Part shown: positions 12,269-23,008 of the stretch, piece by piece
Layout of the letters: every line of letters starts with the position of its first letter
How positions within the stretch are numbered: the first letter of the stretch is position 1
Assembly: GCA_037367405.1 (NCBI GenBank)
Contig: JAZKJV010009324.1
Coordinates: 186,001 to 250,000 of the forward strand
Reading direction: 5' to 3'
Origin: Ottelia alismoides
Lineage: Eukaryota; Streptophyta; Magnoliopsida; Alismatales; Hydrocharitaceae
DNA: 64,000 nt
Made by a program: the position numbers and the translations under genes
The notes under the pieces: generated by a model
Seen by the model: the letters and a program-made list of their open reading frames with translations, nothing else
What the model was told of the DNA's origin: nothing
The model's database searches: none

Positions 12269-12274
12269 AAAGGC

Positions 12275-12690
12275 AGAGGGAGATCCAACGGTCTAGGAAG
12301 TGGGCGGAAAAGACAAGAGAGGCAGGGCCACGTGGTGCCCCCCGATTGGGCCACGTGGCCCAATCAGATTATTCCTTGGGTATTTTTGATTTTTGAGGGC
12401 AATAATGGCCGATTTTGAGAAAACTCAAAACATGAAAGTCGTAGATCTTGATGAGATCTACAGGTTTCATGTTGACCAAAACTGGAGATGAAATCAAACA
12501 AGGACCCGAAATATTTTTGAAGGTATTTTTAAGGTTAAAAATACCACAGAATTTAGTTTTGTCATTTTTTGTGGTTTTTAATTTATTAAGGACTCTGCTA
12601 ATTACAGGACATTAACTGGGTTTTATTGACAAAACTTTAAGCAAGGGGGTTAATAATAGAACATTAAGATGATGAAATGGAGTTTCATCA
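12275..12690 (-). mobile_element. First ~415 bases of element E right (5') LTR
   Basis: It matches 2634-3048 in the same (minus) orientation and ends TTTCATCA at 12690, the outer edge of element E. The 22-bp G-box palindrome recurs at 12344-12365. Beyond 12690 the sequence is the leader of element A, so this marks E's insertion point. The adjoining ATCAG (12691-12695) is the candidate target duplication; its partner lies left of the window. Confidence 0.82.
12344..12365. promoter_or_regulatory. 22-bp G-box palindrome, second E copy
   Basis: It is identical to the palindrome at 2701-2722 and perfectly self-complementary around CACGTG. Confidence 0.6.
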
Positions 12691-13406
12691 ATCAGCTTTT
12701 CCCGAATTTCTCCCTCTTGTTTTCTCACATAATTTTTAAAGGAAATTGGTACTGGACGGTAGACGTATATTTTTGCTCACTTAATTATTCAAAGATCACC
12801 TAACTAAAATCGGGACTGCTAAATATAGCCGATCTTAAGAACCCCTAAAATTAAGAATTCTTGCGGGAGAGCAACCCCGACATTATTTGATTTTATCTTG
12901 CAGCAAGGAGAGAGACGCACACTAGGATAGAGCCAAGCCAGGATTTTCATACTGACTACTGATTCTACTGAAAAACGATTAGCTACTTCTCAGTGAGGAT
13001 CTAACGGGTAGCCGGTAAATGGTCCGGATTTTCTTAGTAGAGTGGGTGGTTTAGAGGACACTGCGTAAGGCTCCATCCTCAAGTAAAGGGTAGCTGTTCT
13101 ACGGTCCTTACTTACTCCTATACTAGCTGAAAGTAGGTGGAACTAATCGTAAGAATTCGGGACAGTCGGTCGGGAAATACAGGCACCTAACAGCTCGTTT
13201 AAACGGTTTGCAAGATTTGACTTCTCACCAATTAAAATTCGACAAGATAACTGGCCGAACTCTTACGGCCTTCACTGAGTGAGTTGGTGAAACAAAACTT
13301 TGTATTGTGTTTGATTTGTGCATAAAACTTTGTTGATCATCGAATACTGCATACTTGTGCCTAGATCATAAACCGTACACCTCTTGTTAATCTCTTGGAT
13401 TTGAGA
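12691..13406 (+). mobile_element. Element A 5' leader, 3' part
   Basis: This is untranslated leader colinear with C at about 41371-42100, with shared blocks such as GGACGGTAGACGT and GAGTGGGTGGTTTAGAGGAC. It lacks the primer-binding site because the upstream part lies beyond the E insertion. The conserved fold is at 13225-13290. No reading frame is supported. Confidence 0.8.
13225..13290 (+). ncRNA. Conserved leader RNA fold, A copy
   Basis: The outer stem is TCACCAA (13225-13231) with TTGGTGA (13284-13290), and the core is GACAAGATAA (13241-13250). The inner hairpin is GGCCG (13253-13257) with CGGCC (13266-13270). Relative to C, the first inner pair is G-C here and A-U in C, a compensatory change. 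The fold lies about 117 bases before the gag ATG. Confidence 0.72.
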
Positions 13407-14874
13407 ATGGAAGATTGTGGTAATTTCTGTTCAGACTCTGCGAACCCTTTTCTGACCACCATAAACTTTCCAGTCTCAAACATTCTGAGGCACTCTTACT
13501 CAGAACCACCTTGGTTTCAGGGGCACCTTCCCCTTGAATCCTCCTCTTATAATCCTTTTCAAACTATTGACTCTGATTTTTCACAATCTGAAGGTGAAAA
13601 GAAGCACTCACAAAAGATGCCTCCAAAGAAGAGCAATCATGAATATGAACTCAATGAATATCCAATGCAAATGGTTCTCGCAAGACTAGCCGCATCTGAG
13701 CAGCAATAAAATTTAATGAGGGAGCAGCTAGAACGGTTGAATGCAGAGGAAGAACCACCAATGGAAGCCGCATACAATCTAGGGCAATACAGAGTTAGAA
13801 ATTACTTGCAGCCACCTCAACCAGAGGTTCACCATGAACTGAAGCCACACTTCCTGAGTCAATTACCACAATTTCATGGTAATGCAAATAAAGAACCATA
13901 TGAATTTTTGCGTGATTCGGAGCTGGTATGTTCTAATCATAGGCACCCATAAGTCAGCCAGGACTACATTCCTCTCACTGCACTACCTTTCGCCTTGAAA
14001 GGGAAGGCAGATTACTGGGTGAAAAACTTAGGAGTAACGGTGACCACTTATGATAGGTTCAAAAACCTATTCTTAAAAAAATTCTACCCTTTGAGTCGAA
14101 CCAATCAAATGAGGACTCGCATCACTAGTTTCTCTCAGATGCTGAATGAACCACTTTGTGATGCATGGGATAGATTCAAAGATCTGCTGCAGAAATGTCC
14201 TTGCCATGACCTAGATAATAACATCCTAGTTCAGTCACTCTATTCTGGCCTTAACTACGGGACTTAGGGTTTAGTCAGTGCTGCCTATGGAGGCAATTAC
14301 ACATCCCAAGGAGTTGAGACCGTCTGTAAAATACTGGAGCAGATAGCGGAGACAAGCCGTTCACAAATCTCCAGCAGAGCTTACACTGATTCCCTGAACA
14401 CCATTCATGCCAAAGGAGGGAAGCAAACTGTCACAGAAATAGCAGAGGATTTCATCCCCAACATGAACATCATCACAGATAAATTAACAGTTGTGGAACA
14501 AATTCATAAGAGGGTGAACGACATCGACAACCGGATCTCCCAATTTCCAAAGCAAATGGAGGAGCTAACTGAGAAGGTATCCAAGATAGGGATATCCACT
14601 GCTCCTACAGCCCCGGTCTATCATGTGCATCATGTCCAGGAGCAGCCAGGATCAGGACAACAGCAACCATGGGCTTAGGACCAATCTTTTACCCAACCTT
14701 CCCTGCAGCCACCTCCACGAGCCGAGATAGTAGAAGAACCCCCGCCTCTGACATTCGAGGTAAATGGCATTTGGTACACACAGGACACTACCCGACAGGG
14801 TAATACGGGGGACCATCAGCAATATCAACGTCCACCCACCTTCTACAATGTCGCATTTCCTACAGCTACACAGT
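13407..14874 (+). pseudogene. gag: Element A gag, 5' part (capsid), decayed and interrupted
   Basis: Gag forms the virus-like particle that packages element RNA. The ATG at 13407 is the first in the open frame; a second candidate is the ATG at 13619 (MPPKK start, matching D). The retrotransposon capsid domain runs from about 13830 to 14360, with recognisable Athila-type blocks such as FLKKFYPLSRTNQMRT, AWDRFKDLLQKCP and a GLVSAAYGG block. Stops at 13707, 13950, 14265 and 14676 stay in one frame, so decay is by point change. The frame breaks off at element B and resumes in register after it once one copy of the target duplication is discounted. Confidence 0.85.
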
Positions 14875-17800
14875 TGTTTAACCCTAAATTCGGTGATCTT
14901 AAGTTCCACACAAGGCGGGAACTCAGTCGCTGAATCGGCCACACGAAATTCGGATTAAAACAACAATTAACCCACGACAAATATATCAAGCAATGAAAGT
15001 AAATGTGCGGAGTTAAAATTTATTATAACTCTACAACAAGATGTGTATAGGTGCAAGTATTGTAGAGGTCGAACACAAGGAGCAGACAGGTAGAACAGGG
15101 TACTAAGGCACCAAAATGTGTGTGAATGTGATCAAGTTGTCTACTTATGCTATTTTTTTGTGGGTTTTTAATTTTATATTTTTTTATTTAATTTTTAATT
15201 TTATATTTTTGTATTTTGATTTTTAATTTACTTATTTTTATTTTCTTTTTATATTTTATATTTTTTTAATTTTCTTTTCCAATATTGGAATAGATATACT
15301 ATGTGATAAAAGGGAGAAAGAGATATTTATAAAAATAGATAAAAATGTTCAAAAATTAGTAAATACAGTCTTTTTGGTCTTTTTATGCTTTTTTACTGTT
15401 TTTGTGATTTTTGGAAAATTTTAAGAATGTCTTTGGTATTTTTAAAGAGCAAAATGAAGAAAACAGTGAATAAAAGTTGCTGGCCAAAATTAAATTGAGG
15501 ATGAAAAATAGTAAAAAGTGTCAAAATTCCTCACATTAATTTTCCATAAAAGATAATAAAATAGAGAAACTACAAGAACTGAGTTTATATTTTTAGGATT
15601 TTTCTAGGATTTTTTAGATTTTTAGGAAGGTTTTTGGGGTTTTGTGATTTTTTGGAGTTTTCTTTTATAATTTTTAATGCTTTTTGGCTGGGAGTTAAAA
15701 CAACCTAAAAGACACAAAATATATTTTTTTTGGGATTTTTCTGGAGTGTTTTTATATTTTTTAGGGATTTTCTAATGCAAACAGTGCTAAAAATGACTAT
15801 TTTTGATTTTTAATAAATATAAAAAAGCAATAATTATGAAAGATAAAAATATGAAGTTAAACTACACTACAACAGAAATTTAATGTGATTTTTGGAGATT
15901 TTTTTGGATTTTATAGACTCATGCAAAAATTACTAGAAGCATAAGGAAAAGATACACAGCCAGGGGTATATGCGTAATTATCAGAAAATCCAAGGGCATG
16001 TGCGCAATATTCCAAAAAATATAATAACTAAATAAACTTTTTGCTAGATGAATTAATCAATACCCAAATGCGCGAGGTTGATTTTGCAAAAACGCCAGGG
16101 CGCACGTGACATGCACGCGCGCCTGGCAGGGTCTTCAAAGGAATTATACAAAATCTAGGAGGCTGTGTCACAAATGTATCAAATATTTTACACAGCAGAC
16201 AAAAGTTTTGATCTAAAACACTAAATCCAAAAACCGATGGGGTTAGTTCGCAAATTACCCAGTCAAAAGAGTGCATCCAATGGCTGCAGGGAGATTACTT
16301 ATGCCACGTGGCGCCCTACGGCGCGCCGATACCTCTTCGGTTAATACGGCCAGGATTAGATCCTGACGGAGGATCCGACGGTGGCCTTTCCTCCAGATGC
16401 GGACGGCTGCGATCAAAAGGGGAGGGGAGAGATGGACGGTGGCTGTAGCTCGCCCCCTCCCCCGCGTTTTGTTCTGCCCAGGCCCGCGCAGGCAGCGGCG
16501 GCGCGCGGGCGGCGACGTCCTCCCCCTCCGGCAAGCTTTAAGATCCTTCCCCCCAAATGGTTGGCGAGATATCCGGTACCTGCAAGATAAAGAGAGGCTC
16601 GAGAGCAGCGTCTCGGCTGGGTTGCTACTGGCGGTGGGTGCACGGAAGGTGGGGGAAATGGTGAAAAAATGCGCTCGCCGGAGCTTGCTCCGGTGAGGTG
16701 GTTGCGTGGTGATTAGATGGGTGCGAAACGAAATAAAAAGGTGGAAAAGGATGCTAAGGCTACCAGGAGTCAAAACATGCAAAAAAAAGGAAAAGAAAGG
16801 ACCTCAAAGGGCCGTAGACCCGAGATGGGTACCTCGACCGCTTTTTGATCGGAGATGATGGAACTTGGCCAATGACCACGCCAAGACCCGCTCTAGATGG
16901 CTGGAGACCACGCTGTCACCATGGTCGATCCGGAGCACATCCTAAGGAGCCAAAACGAAGTCAAAAGGGGTTCAAAGTGAAATGGAAGAAAGGAATGCGG
17001 TTTTGAAACTTGGCCAAGGGACGAACTTCGAGGCGCGATCACGGGTGCGCCATTGATCCAATCCCGGAGATAATAGGTGGGCGTGGATGAGCAGTCATAG
17101 GGCTACATATTTCGTGAAGAGACCGACCTCAAACGGTGAAAGAATCGGCCTCCAAAAATCCGTGAAATCCAAGAAAAACTCTTGTTCTGACACAGCCCAG
17201 GTGTTGGGCAGAGAGTTGACCGAGGTCAACTCTCCTAGCCCCCTGGTTGGTCCACGTGGACCAACCACGAAAAACCTGGAGAAAAAGATTTCTAAAATCA
17301 AATTAAAATAGCAAACGATTTTATTGATTTTTAATATAAAATAAAAAATGTTTATTATTTTATGAATTAATTTATGGTGATTTTTATTTATTTTTATGAG
17401 ACGTATTTTTACAAGTTTGCATTTATGCCCTTTATAGTATATATATCTATATATTTAAGTATTCTATTTTTATTTAGGTATTTTTAATATTATTATCTTT
17501 ATTTATGATTTTATAAAATTATAAAATACTTTTATCTACACAAATATATTTTTATTTTATTTTTATGAAAAGTTTTGTATATTAAATAAAATATAAAGGT
17601 ATAATGTATAGGTATGGATATAGGTAGTGTACCTATGTATTCTATATATGTTCATTTTTATTTTTATTTTTCTTTGCATTTTTATTCTGATTTTAATACA
17701 CATAATTATTATAAGTAATATTTACAACATTATAAAAATATAAAAATACAAAAATAATGAATAAATAATAAATTGAATATTTTAATATGTACAAGTATAC

Positions 17801-18419
17801 AATGAGGGTCCAAAACTCAACTTTCAAACCGTAGCTCCGCCAAATGCGAAACCACCGCCATTAAATAGCTTATTTTCTTCTATATACAATTAAAGGTGAG
17901 TATGCTGCATTTGGAGTTTTCATTTGGGAGATACGGGTCTGGGAAGTTGGGATTCTGGAATTTTATTCAGACCATAACTTTTTATCTGTACATTATTTTT
18001 CTGTGAAATCAATTTTGTATTTTTCTTTATTAATTTATCTACAACTTTCATGTACAAAGTTTCTTTATTTGATGCACAACAAGTGGACCCAAAAATAGGT
18101 CCCCAAAAAGAATCAATGGAAGATATAGGTATTTACACTGCATTTTGGCCCTTGTCTCCCCCTACTTTATTCCTTGTCGACCTAGTCATCGAGATGCCTA
18201 GGTTTCGGGATTTCGGGTCATAAAATATTTACAATATTTTATTCTTTTTCTTTTCTTTTCTTTATTCTATAATTTTGGCTTTAAAAACCGCATTTTATAC
18301 AATATTTACATACATATACATGAATGCTAAAATGCATGAATTAAGCCTATTTACACGCATTTACTAGAGGCTTTAAGGCCAAAATGATAGAATAAAGATG
18401 ATGAAACGTGGATTCATCA
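14875..18419 (-). mobile_element. Element B 3' LTR (3545 bp)
   Basis: It is repeated at 24378-27914 with only scattered substitutions and small indels. The minus-strand start is TGATGAATCC and the end is GGTTAAACA. A GC-rich island (about 16270-17060) carries a 175-codon minus frame (16782-16255) also present in the other LTR; this conservation follows from LTR identity and is not evidence of a gene. A G-box palindrome lies at 17244-17267. The rest is strongly AT-rich. Confidence 0.9.
17244..17267. promoter_or_regulatory. 24-bp perfect palindrome centred on CACGTG (B, 3' LTR)
   Basis: The 12-base arms starting TGGTTGGTCC are exact reverse complements around CACGTG. The other LTR copy (26738-26765) has CATGTG at the centre, a single C-to-T change at a CpG, within otherwise matching 14-base arms. 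Confidence 0.6.
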
Positions 18420-18433
18420 TCTCCCTATACTTG
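18420..18433 (-). other. Polypurine tract of element B
   Basis: On the minus strand AAGTATAGGGAGA abuts the TGATGAATCC start of the 3' LTR, the position of the plus-strand primer. Confidence 0.75.
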
Positions 18434-20368
18434 CCTTTGCTAGTCCCTAGCAAACACTTATGCAATAAGTGAAAAATAGAAAAATAAAGAAAAGAAAAAG
18501 AAGAAGGTGGACTAAGTGTAATGATCAAACTTGTCTTCACAAAATCAAAGTTTGGAGCTTAAGTCGGACCTTTGGAATTTTAGTGCGGGCGGAACCTTAT
18601 TGAGAACCGAATCTGAAATCCAACAGTCCCTGAGAATATCAAAAATCTGTCCAAGTCTCCTCAATAGCCAGGTCAGAAATATCTCGACTCATACGCAAAC
18701 CCTTACGACTATGAATCTGACTCGTACAGTGTAAGTGATGGTGGCTCTCCCCAGCTAGAATGACAAAGAGACTGACTTCTCCAGTATGACAACCCAATGA
18801 TTCCCCAATCCAACAACTCCATCCTCGAGGAGCGGGGTATTCCCTTCTAAGTTCAAGTGGCAACCATCTCAAGAGGAGGGGGTGAAGAGAAGAATGGACG
18901 GTAGCCAGTGTAGCTTCCTATCCTGGGATGCAAGACCAGTGTAGTCAAGTCATCCTGCTGCAGGCTCACATGATATGACTTTGGAACTCAAGCTTGCTTA
19001 TTGACTTTGTACATACTTGCAGGCTTTTTATTTTTGTACATGCCTGAACTTTTTTTTTTGAAATACTATTCACAGCAGCATTTACATAAGGAGTTTTTCC
19101 TCTTGAGCCAGTAGACTATCCCTCTTTTGAAGCTTTATCGCAACCCACAGCCTCCTGTCTTTAGACGTCCTAATCACTGAACGGGTTGGGGTGCACTTCC
19201 CTCCCTAGAGGAGGACAAATGTTTCCACTTGTGTGCGTCTCATACCGGCAAATCCAATCCCCTCACCACTCCAACTGAGTTGAGCCATGTGAAAGGTGCA
19301 GGTGTCCAAGTTAGGTCATTATCAACAAGAGTCGTGTGTTTGCTCCGAAACACTCTACTTAGGCAGTCAAGAATCCATTGAACTAAGTCTCGTGATCCTC
19401 AAAGAATTGAGTCAACTAGACCTGAAGTACCTCAAACCCAGTTCCTACAAGGTTCCTGTTATTAGGTAGATTTTAAGGTCCAATCAAGCTCCAGTCTCCG
19501 GATTTTACTTAGACTTGTTCAACTATCAAACTCAATCCGAAAAATGTGAATGCTATGTAATGCAATGCAGAAAATATTTTTGTGATGCAATTTTCAAAGA
19601 TTTTGAAATTTTTATGGATTTTTGAAAAGATGATGCATGCATTTTTTGTATTTTCAAAAAGATTTTTCAGATGTTTTTGGATTTTAGTTTTGCAAATGTT
19701 TTTGGAATTTTTGAAAACAAAAAGTTTTGGCTAAAAAATAGGTTAAAAATATGTACACGGGAGTGCTTCTTATATCTATAAGAACTGGATTTTAGAATTT
19801 ACAAGGGTAAGTGGTCAGTTTTATACATATATATAGGTAGAGGATTTTAGTTTGATGTATGTATTCCTCAAACTTATTTGGCACAAGCTTTTCACACAAT
19901 TTTTGAAAACAATAGTCCAAAATAATTTTTACAAACATTTTTGCAAACATGTACACACATTTGAAAATCATTTTGCAAAGGTTTTTCAAACAGTATATAT
20001 AGATTTTTCACAATATTTTTGCAACCATTTTTCAAACCATTTGCAAATCATTTTTCAAACATTTTTATTTCACACAAAGAAAGTAAATTTTACAAACCAC
20101 ACATTTTTACACAGGTTGAAAACATGTAACAAAATATTTTCAAAATAGTTTTCAATAGATGTTCACAAGGGTTTTCAAACTATTTTTCAAACATTTTGCA
20201 AAAAACATTTTCACCTGATTTATTAATCAGTAAATACAAAAAGAATTTGAGGAATACAACACCTTTTTATTAAAGATTTTTTAATGGATTTTAAAGAATT
20301 TTTCTAGCCATATTATTAAGAAAATACGAAAGTACGAGTTATGGCTAAAGTATATACACAGTATATAC
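18434..20368 (-). mobile_element. Element B 3' internal noncoding region
   Basis: No supported reading frame was found. The sequence resembles the equivalent region of E. From about 19840 to 20215 it is a low-complexity run of degenerate repeats of the type TTTTTCAAACATTTTGCAAA, which makes spurious frames on both strands. Confidence 0.65.
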
Positions 20369-20985
20369 GACCCCCCTATACTTAGCTTGAGCTATGTCCT
20401 CATATATCAGAGAGGAAAGAGAAGACATAACTCGTACTGAGTATAGGAAAATCTAAAGAATAAATGAATACAGAGATGAATGAACGAAAGAGAAGTTGAC
20501 TGTCCCCCCTATACTTAGGATCAAATAATCCTAAGTATAGCAAACTGTGCACAAAGCAGGGAGGGTCAAGGGTGGGAATGAATAGATCGTACTCAGATTG
20601 TCTCCCCCTATACTTAGGGTAAAATATCCCTAAGTATAGACAAGAAGAGGAGACAATGGAGAGGATCAAAGAATAGAGAAACTCGGGGTGCACACCCCCC
20701 TATACTTAGGACAAAGTACGTCCTAAGTATAGAAGACTGACAAAAAGGGGCGGCACCTTTTCGGTAGATGAAGAAGATAGAAGAGGAAAAGAAGAAAAGA
20801 AGAAAAGAAGAAAAAGAGATGAAGATAGAAGAAGAGATTGTGAGGATGTACGCATCACTCCCCCTATACTTAGGGTGAAAGAAGCCCTAAGTATAGGAAA
20901 TGACAGGAGTGATGACACGGAACGATGAAAGAACACTCGGCTCGTCCACCCCCCTATACTTAGGACAAAGTACGTCCTAAGCTAG
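20369..20985 (-). repeat. PPT-like stem-loop array of element B (6 copies)
   Basis: Six units with plus-strand CCCCCTATACTTAG lie at about 20371, 20507, 20603, 20695, 20863 and 20949. Five have a following complementary arm (for example CTTAGGAC...GTCCTAAG). The stem interiors differ between units while pairing is kept. Read on the minus strand, each ends in TAAGTATAGGGGG, a polypurine-tract copy. The array starts about 90 bases after the stop of the coding frame. Confidence 0.8.
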
Positions 20986-21073
20986 GCAAACATGAGAATG
21001 GGTGGACGAGCAATACGGAAGAGAGACGGAGGTACACAACATGAATGTACAACAGGGATGGATGTACACATGA

Positions 21074-23008
21074 TCAAGAAGGTTGAAAGCGAACCTTCTT
21101 GCGGGACCGCGGAGGAATAGATCTAGTGTGGTGCAGGTCGACATCGGGGTCCATAGTGGATGGAATCCGATCAGGGTCGACAGAGTGTAGATCCTCAGGG
21201 GCCCTAGGGTGTGAAGGCACAGACTGAGTAGTGGAAGAAGTATGACTAGGTCCGGCCTTGGGAGTCTCGCTGATATCGAAGTGGAATGGAACGAACTCAT
21301 CATCATCGGAAGTAGTGTACTCAGAGTCGTCCTGCGAGGAGTCATCCAGGTCAAAACCAAAAGGCACGAACTCATCAGTGGAAGTAGTCGAACTATGTTC
21401 GTCCTCTATAATCTCAACTGGATCATCTTTCTCCTCAAAAGGCCCGAATTTCTGAAGAAAAGCAACTAAATCAAATTCGGCCTTTGGCTCATCAGTATCC
21501 ACGTGGATAGGAGCGGACTCATCAATGGAAGTAGTCAGAGCATGTCTGTCATGTATAGTCTCTAAATCTGCCCTCCGCTCAATGGTGCCAATCGTGTAGA
21601 TCCCGCGGATGTCATCAACACATCGCCAATCACAGGAAGCAGCAACACCAAGGTCTATGCTTTCCGAGCGTTCCTCCTTGGAGAGGAATTCTCGGGTCTC
21701 ATCATCGGTCATGAAGAAGGTCTCTCTGATATCCTCATATAGATCATAGTCCTCGGGGTCAGCCAAGATAGGTGAAGTCATATCAGGTGCAGGTCTCTGG
21801 TCGGCAGTAGGTGCGGTGATCAACGCTTCGCTCTCGTCAGCAGGACAGAAGCGAATCTCTCCTGATCCGTAATCAATAACGACCCTCGCAGAGGCGAGGA
21901 ACGGTCGTACCAGGATGATTGGAGAGTGCTCCCCAGTGGAGGTCTCCATGGGCAACACGACAAAATCAACATTGTGGATCGTGCCCTGAATAGAAATGAC
22001 GGCATTTTCAAGGATACCCTTCAGCCTCTTGATGGATCCATCAGCAAACTGAACGATCATCCTGGTTTTCTTGAGAGTCCCTAAGTGAAGAGACTGTACC
22101 AGCGAGAAGGGTAATATGCTAATAGATGCACCGCCGTCTAGGAGAGTGCGATCACATGTATAGTCAGAGATGGTGCAAGTGATGAAAGGTGTAGCTGTGT
22201 TCTTCTTCTTGGGAATAGGACGGTGTGTGATGGCGAGGGAAGTGGCCATGGTCAAAATGTGACGCTCAGATCTGCTCCTCCGCTTTCTCTTCTTGGGAAG
22301 AGGAACAGATAATTGGGTCATGGCCTGCTGAAGTGGGGCACGGATAATCTCATGAATAGTAGCCACCACTTCGGGTTCAGATAACATTTTTTTGAATTTT
22401 TGGACTTCCGCCATACAAAGGAGGAAGTCGGAATCAGCATATACACGAGGCATGCCAAGAGCAGTCTGTACAGTGGCATCCTCGGGGTCAAAGGTGGGAC
22501 TGGGTGTGAATGCATGTGTGGTCCAGGGTTCTGGCAAGTGGACTCTCTCCTCAAAATATTGATCAACCAAGTGTCTCCCGGTCTCTTTTTGGATTTTTAC
22601 ATTTTTCTCATTTTTTTGTATTTTCGGCGATTGCAAGCTCCCATAATCACCTACAAGTGAAGCCGTATTCCCGACAAAAGGAGCATTAATTTGATTCTTC
22701 CTCAAGAAAGCAATATCATCATTCATCAAATCAATGCGCTTTGTCATCCGATTCAAGATATCACTCATAGATATCGAGGGAGGTGACTCCATCAGGTCAG
22801 ACTCGAGTGGATGTGAAGGTGGAGATGGATAATATACAGGTGGGGGTGGATGTGAGTAGAAGTCCGAGTCGTGATACTGTGGCTGAGGCGGGTATGTACA
22901 AAAATCAGAAAAAATAGGAGGAGGATCCTCCTGATAAAAGGGAGGTGGACCGGCTGGAGCAAGCGAGGGGTCCGCAAAGTCCGGATAAAATGCACTCCAG
23001 GAGTCCAT
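21074..23008 (-). CDS. Element B protease-containing protein, 644 aa, intact
   Basis: This single long frame uses the ATG at 23008, about 141 bases after the leader fold. Residues 1-75 are proline/tyrosine-rich, and 80-105 look like a short coiled coil (ILNRMTKRIDLMND). A basic stretch KKRKRRSR lies at 239-246, followed by ERHILTMATSL. A retropepsin-like domain spans about 283-388 with active-site motif LLDGGAS (Asp291), FADGSIKR and a late IILVRPF block. Residues 400-600 are acidic and include three 12-residue repeats at 496-507, 545-556 and 570-581 (DEFVPFGFDLDD type). The end is basic (RSRKKVRFQPS). There is no capsid, zinc knuckle, RT or integrase. The protease assignment rests on the D-x-G-A-S motif and alignment with A's protease; the function of the other parts is unknown. 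The frame is related to the decayed one in element C. Confidence 0.85.
   Translation of the reverse strand: MDSWSAFYPDFADPSLAPAGPPPFYQEDPPPIFSDFCTYPPQPQYHDSDFYSHPPPPVYYPSPPSHPLESDLMESPPSISMSDILNRMTKRIDLMNDDIAFLRKNQINAPFVGNTASLVGDYGSLQSPKIQKNEKNVKIQKETGRHLVDQYFEERVHLPEPWTTHAFTPSPTFDPEDATVQTALGMPRVYADSDFLLCMAEVQKFKKMLSEPEVVATIHEIIRAPLQQAMTQLSVPLPKKRKRRSRSERHILTMATSLAITHRPIPKKKNTATPFITCTISDYTCDRTLLDGGASISILPFSLVQSLHLGTLKKTRMIVQFADGSIKRLKGILENAVISIQGTIHNVDFVVLPMETSTGEHSPIILVRPFLASARVVIDYGSGEIRFCPADESEALITAPTADQRPAPDMTSPILADPEDYDLYEDIRETFFMTDDETREFLSKEERSESIDLGVAASCDWRCVDDIRGIYTIGTIERRADLETIHDRHALTTSIDESAPIHVDTDEPKAEFDLVAFLQKFGPFEEKDDPVEIIEDEHSSTTSTDEFVPFGFDLDDSSQDDSEYTTSDDDEFVPFHFDISETPKAGPSHTSSTTQSVPSHPRAPEDLHSVDPDRIPSTMDPDVDLHHTRSIPPRSRKKVRFQPS

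Noticed and set aside
16255..16782. 175-codon frame (minus) repeated at 25751-26278, at first sight a conserved gene
   Set aside because: The two copies are the paired LTRs of element B, so identity reflects recent insertion. The GC-rich island is open on several frames and shows no recognisable domain.
20369..20985. Regularly spaced palindromic repeats resembling a CRISPR array
   Set aside because: Repeats are stem-loops with variable stems and uneven spacing inside a plant retrotransposon; no cas-like gene and no uniform spacers.
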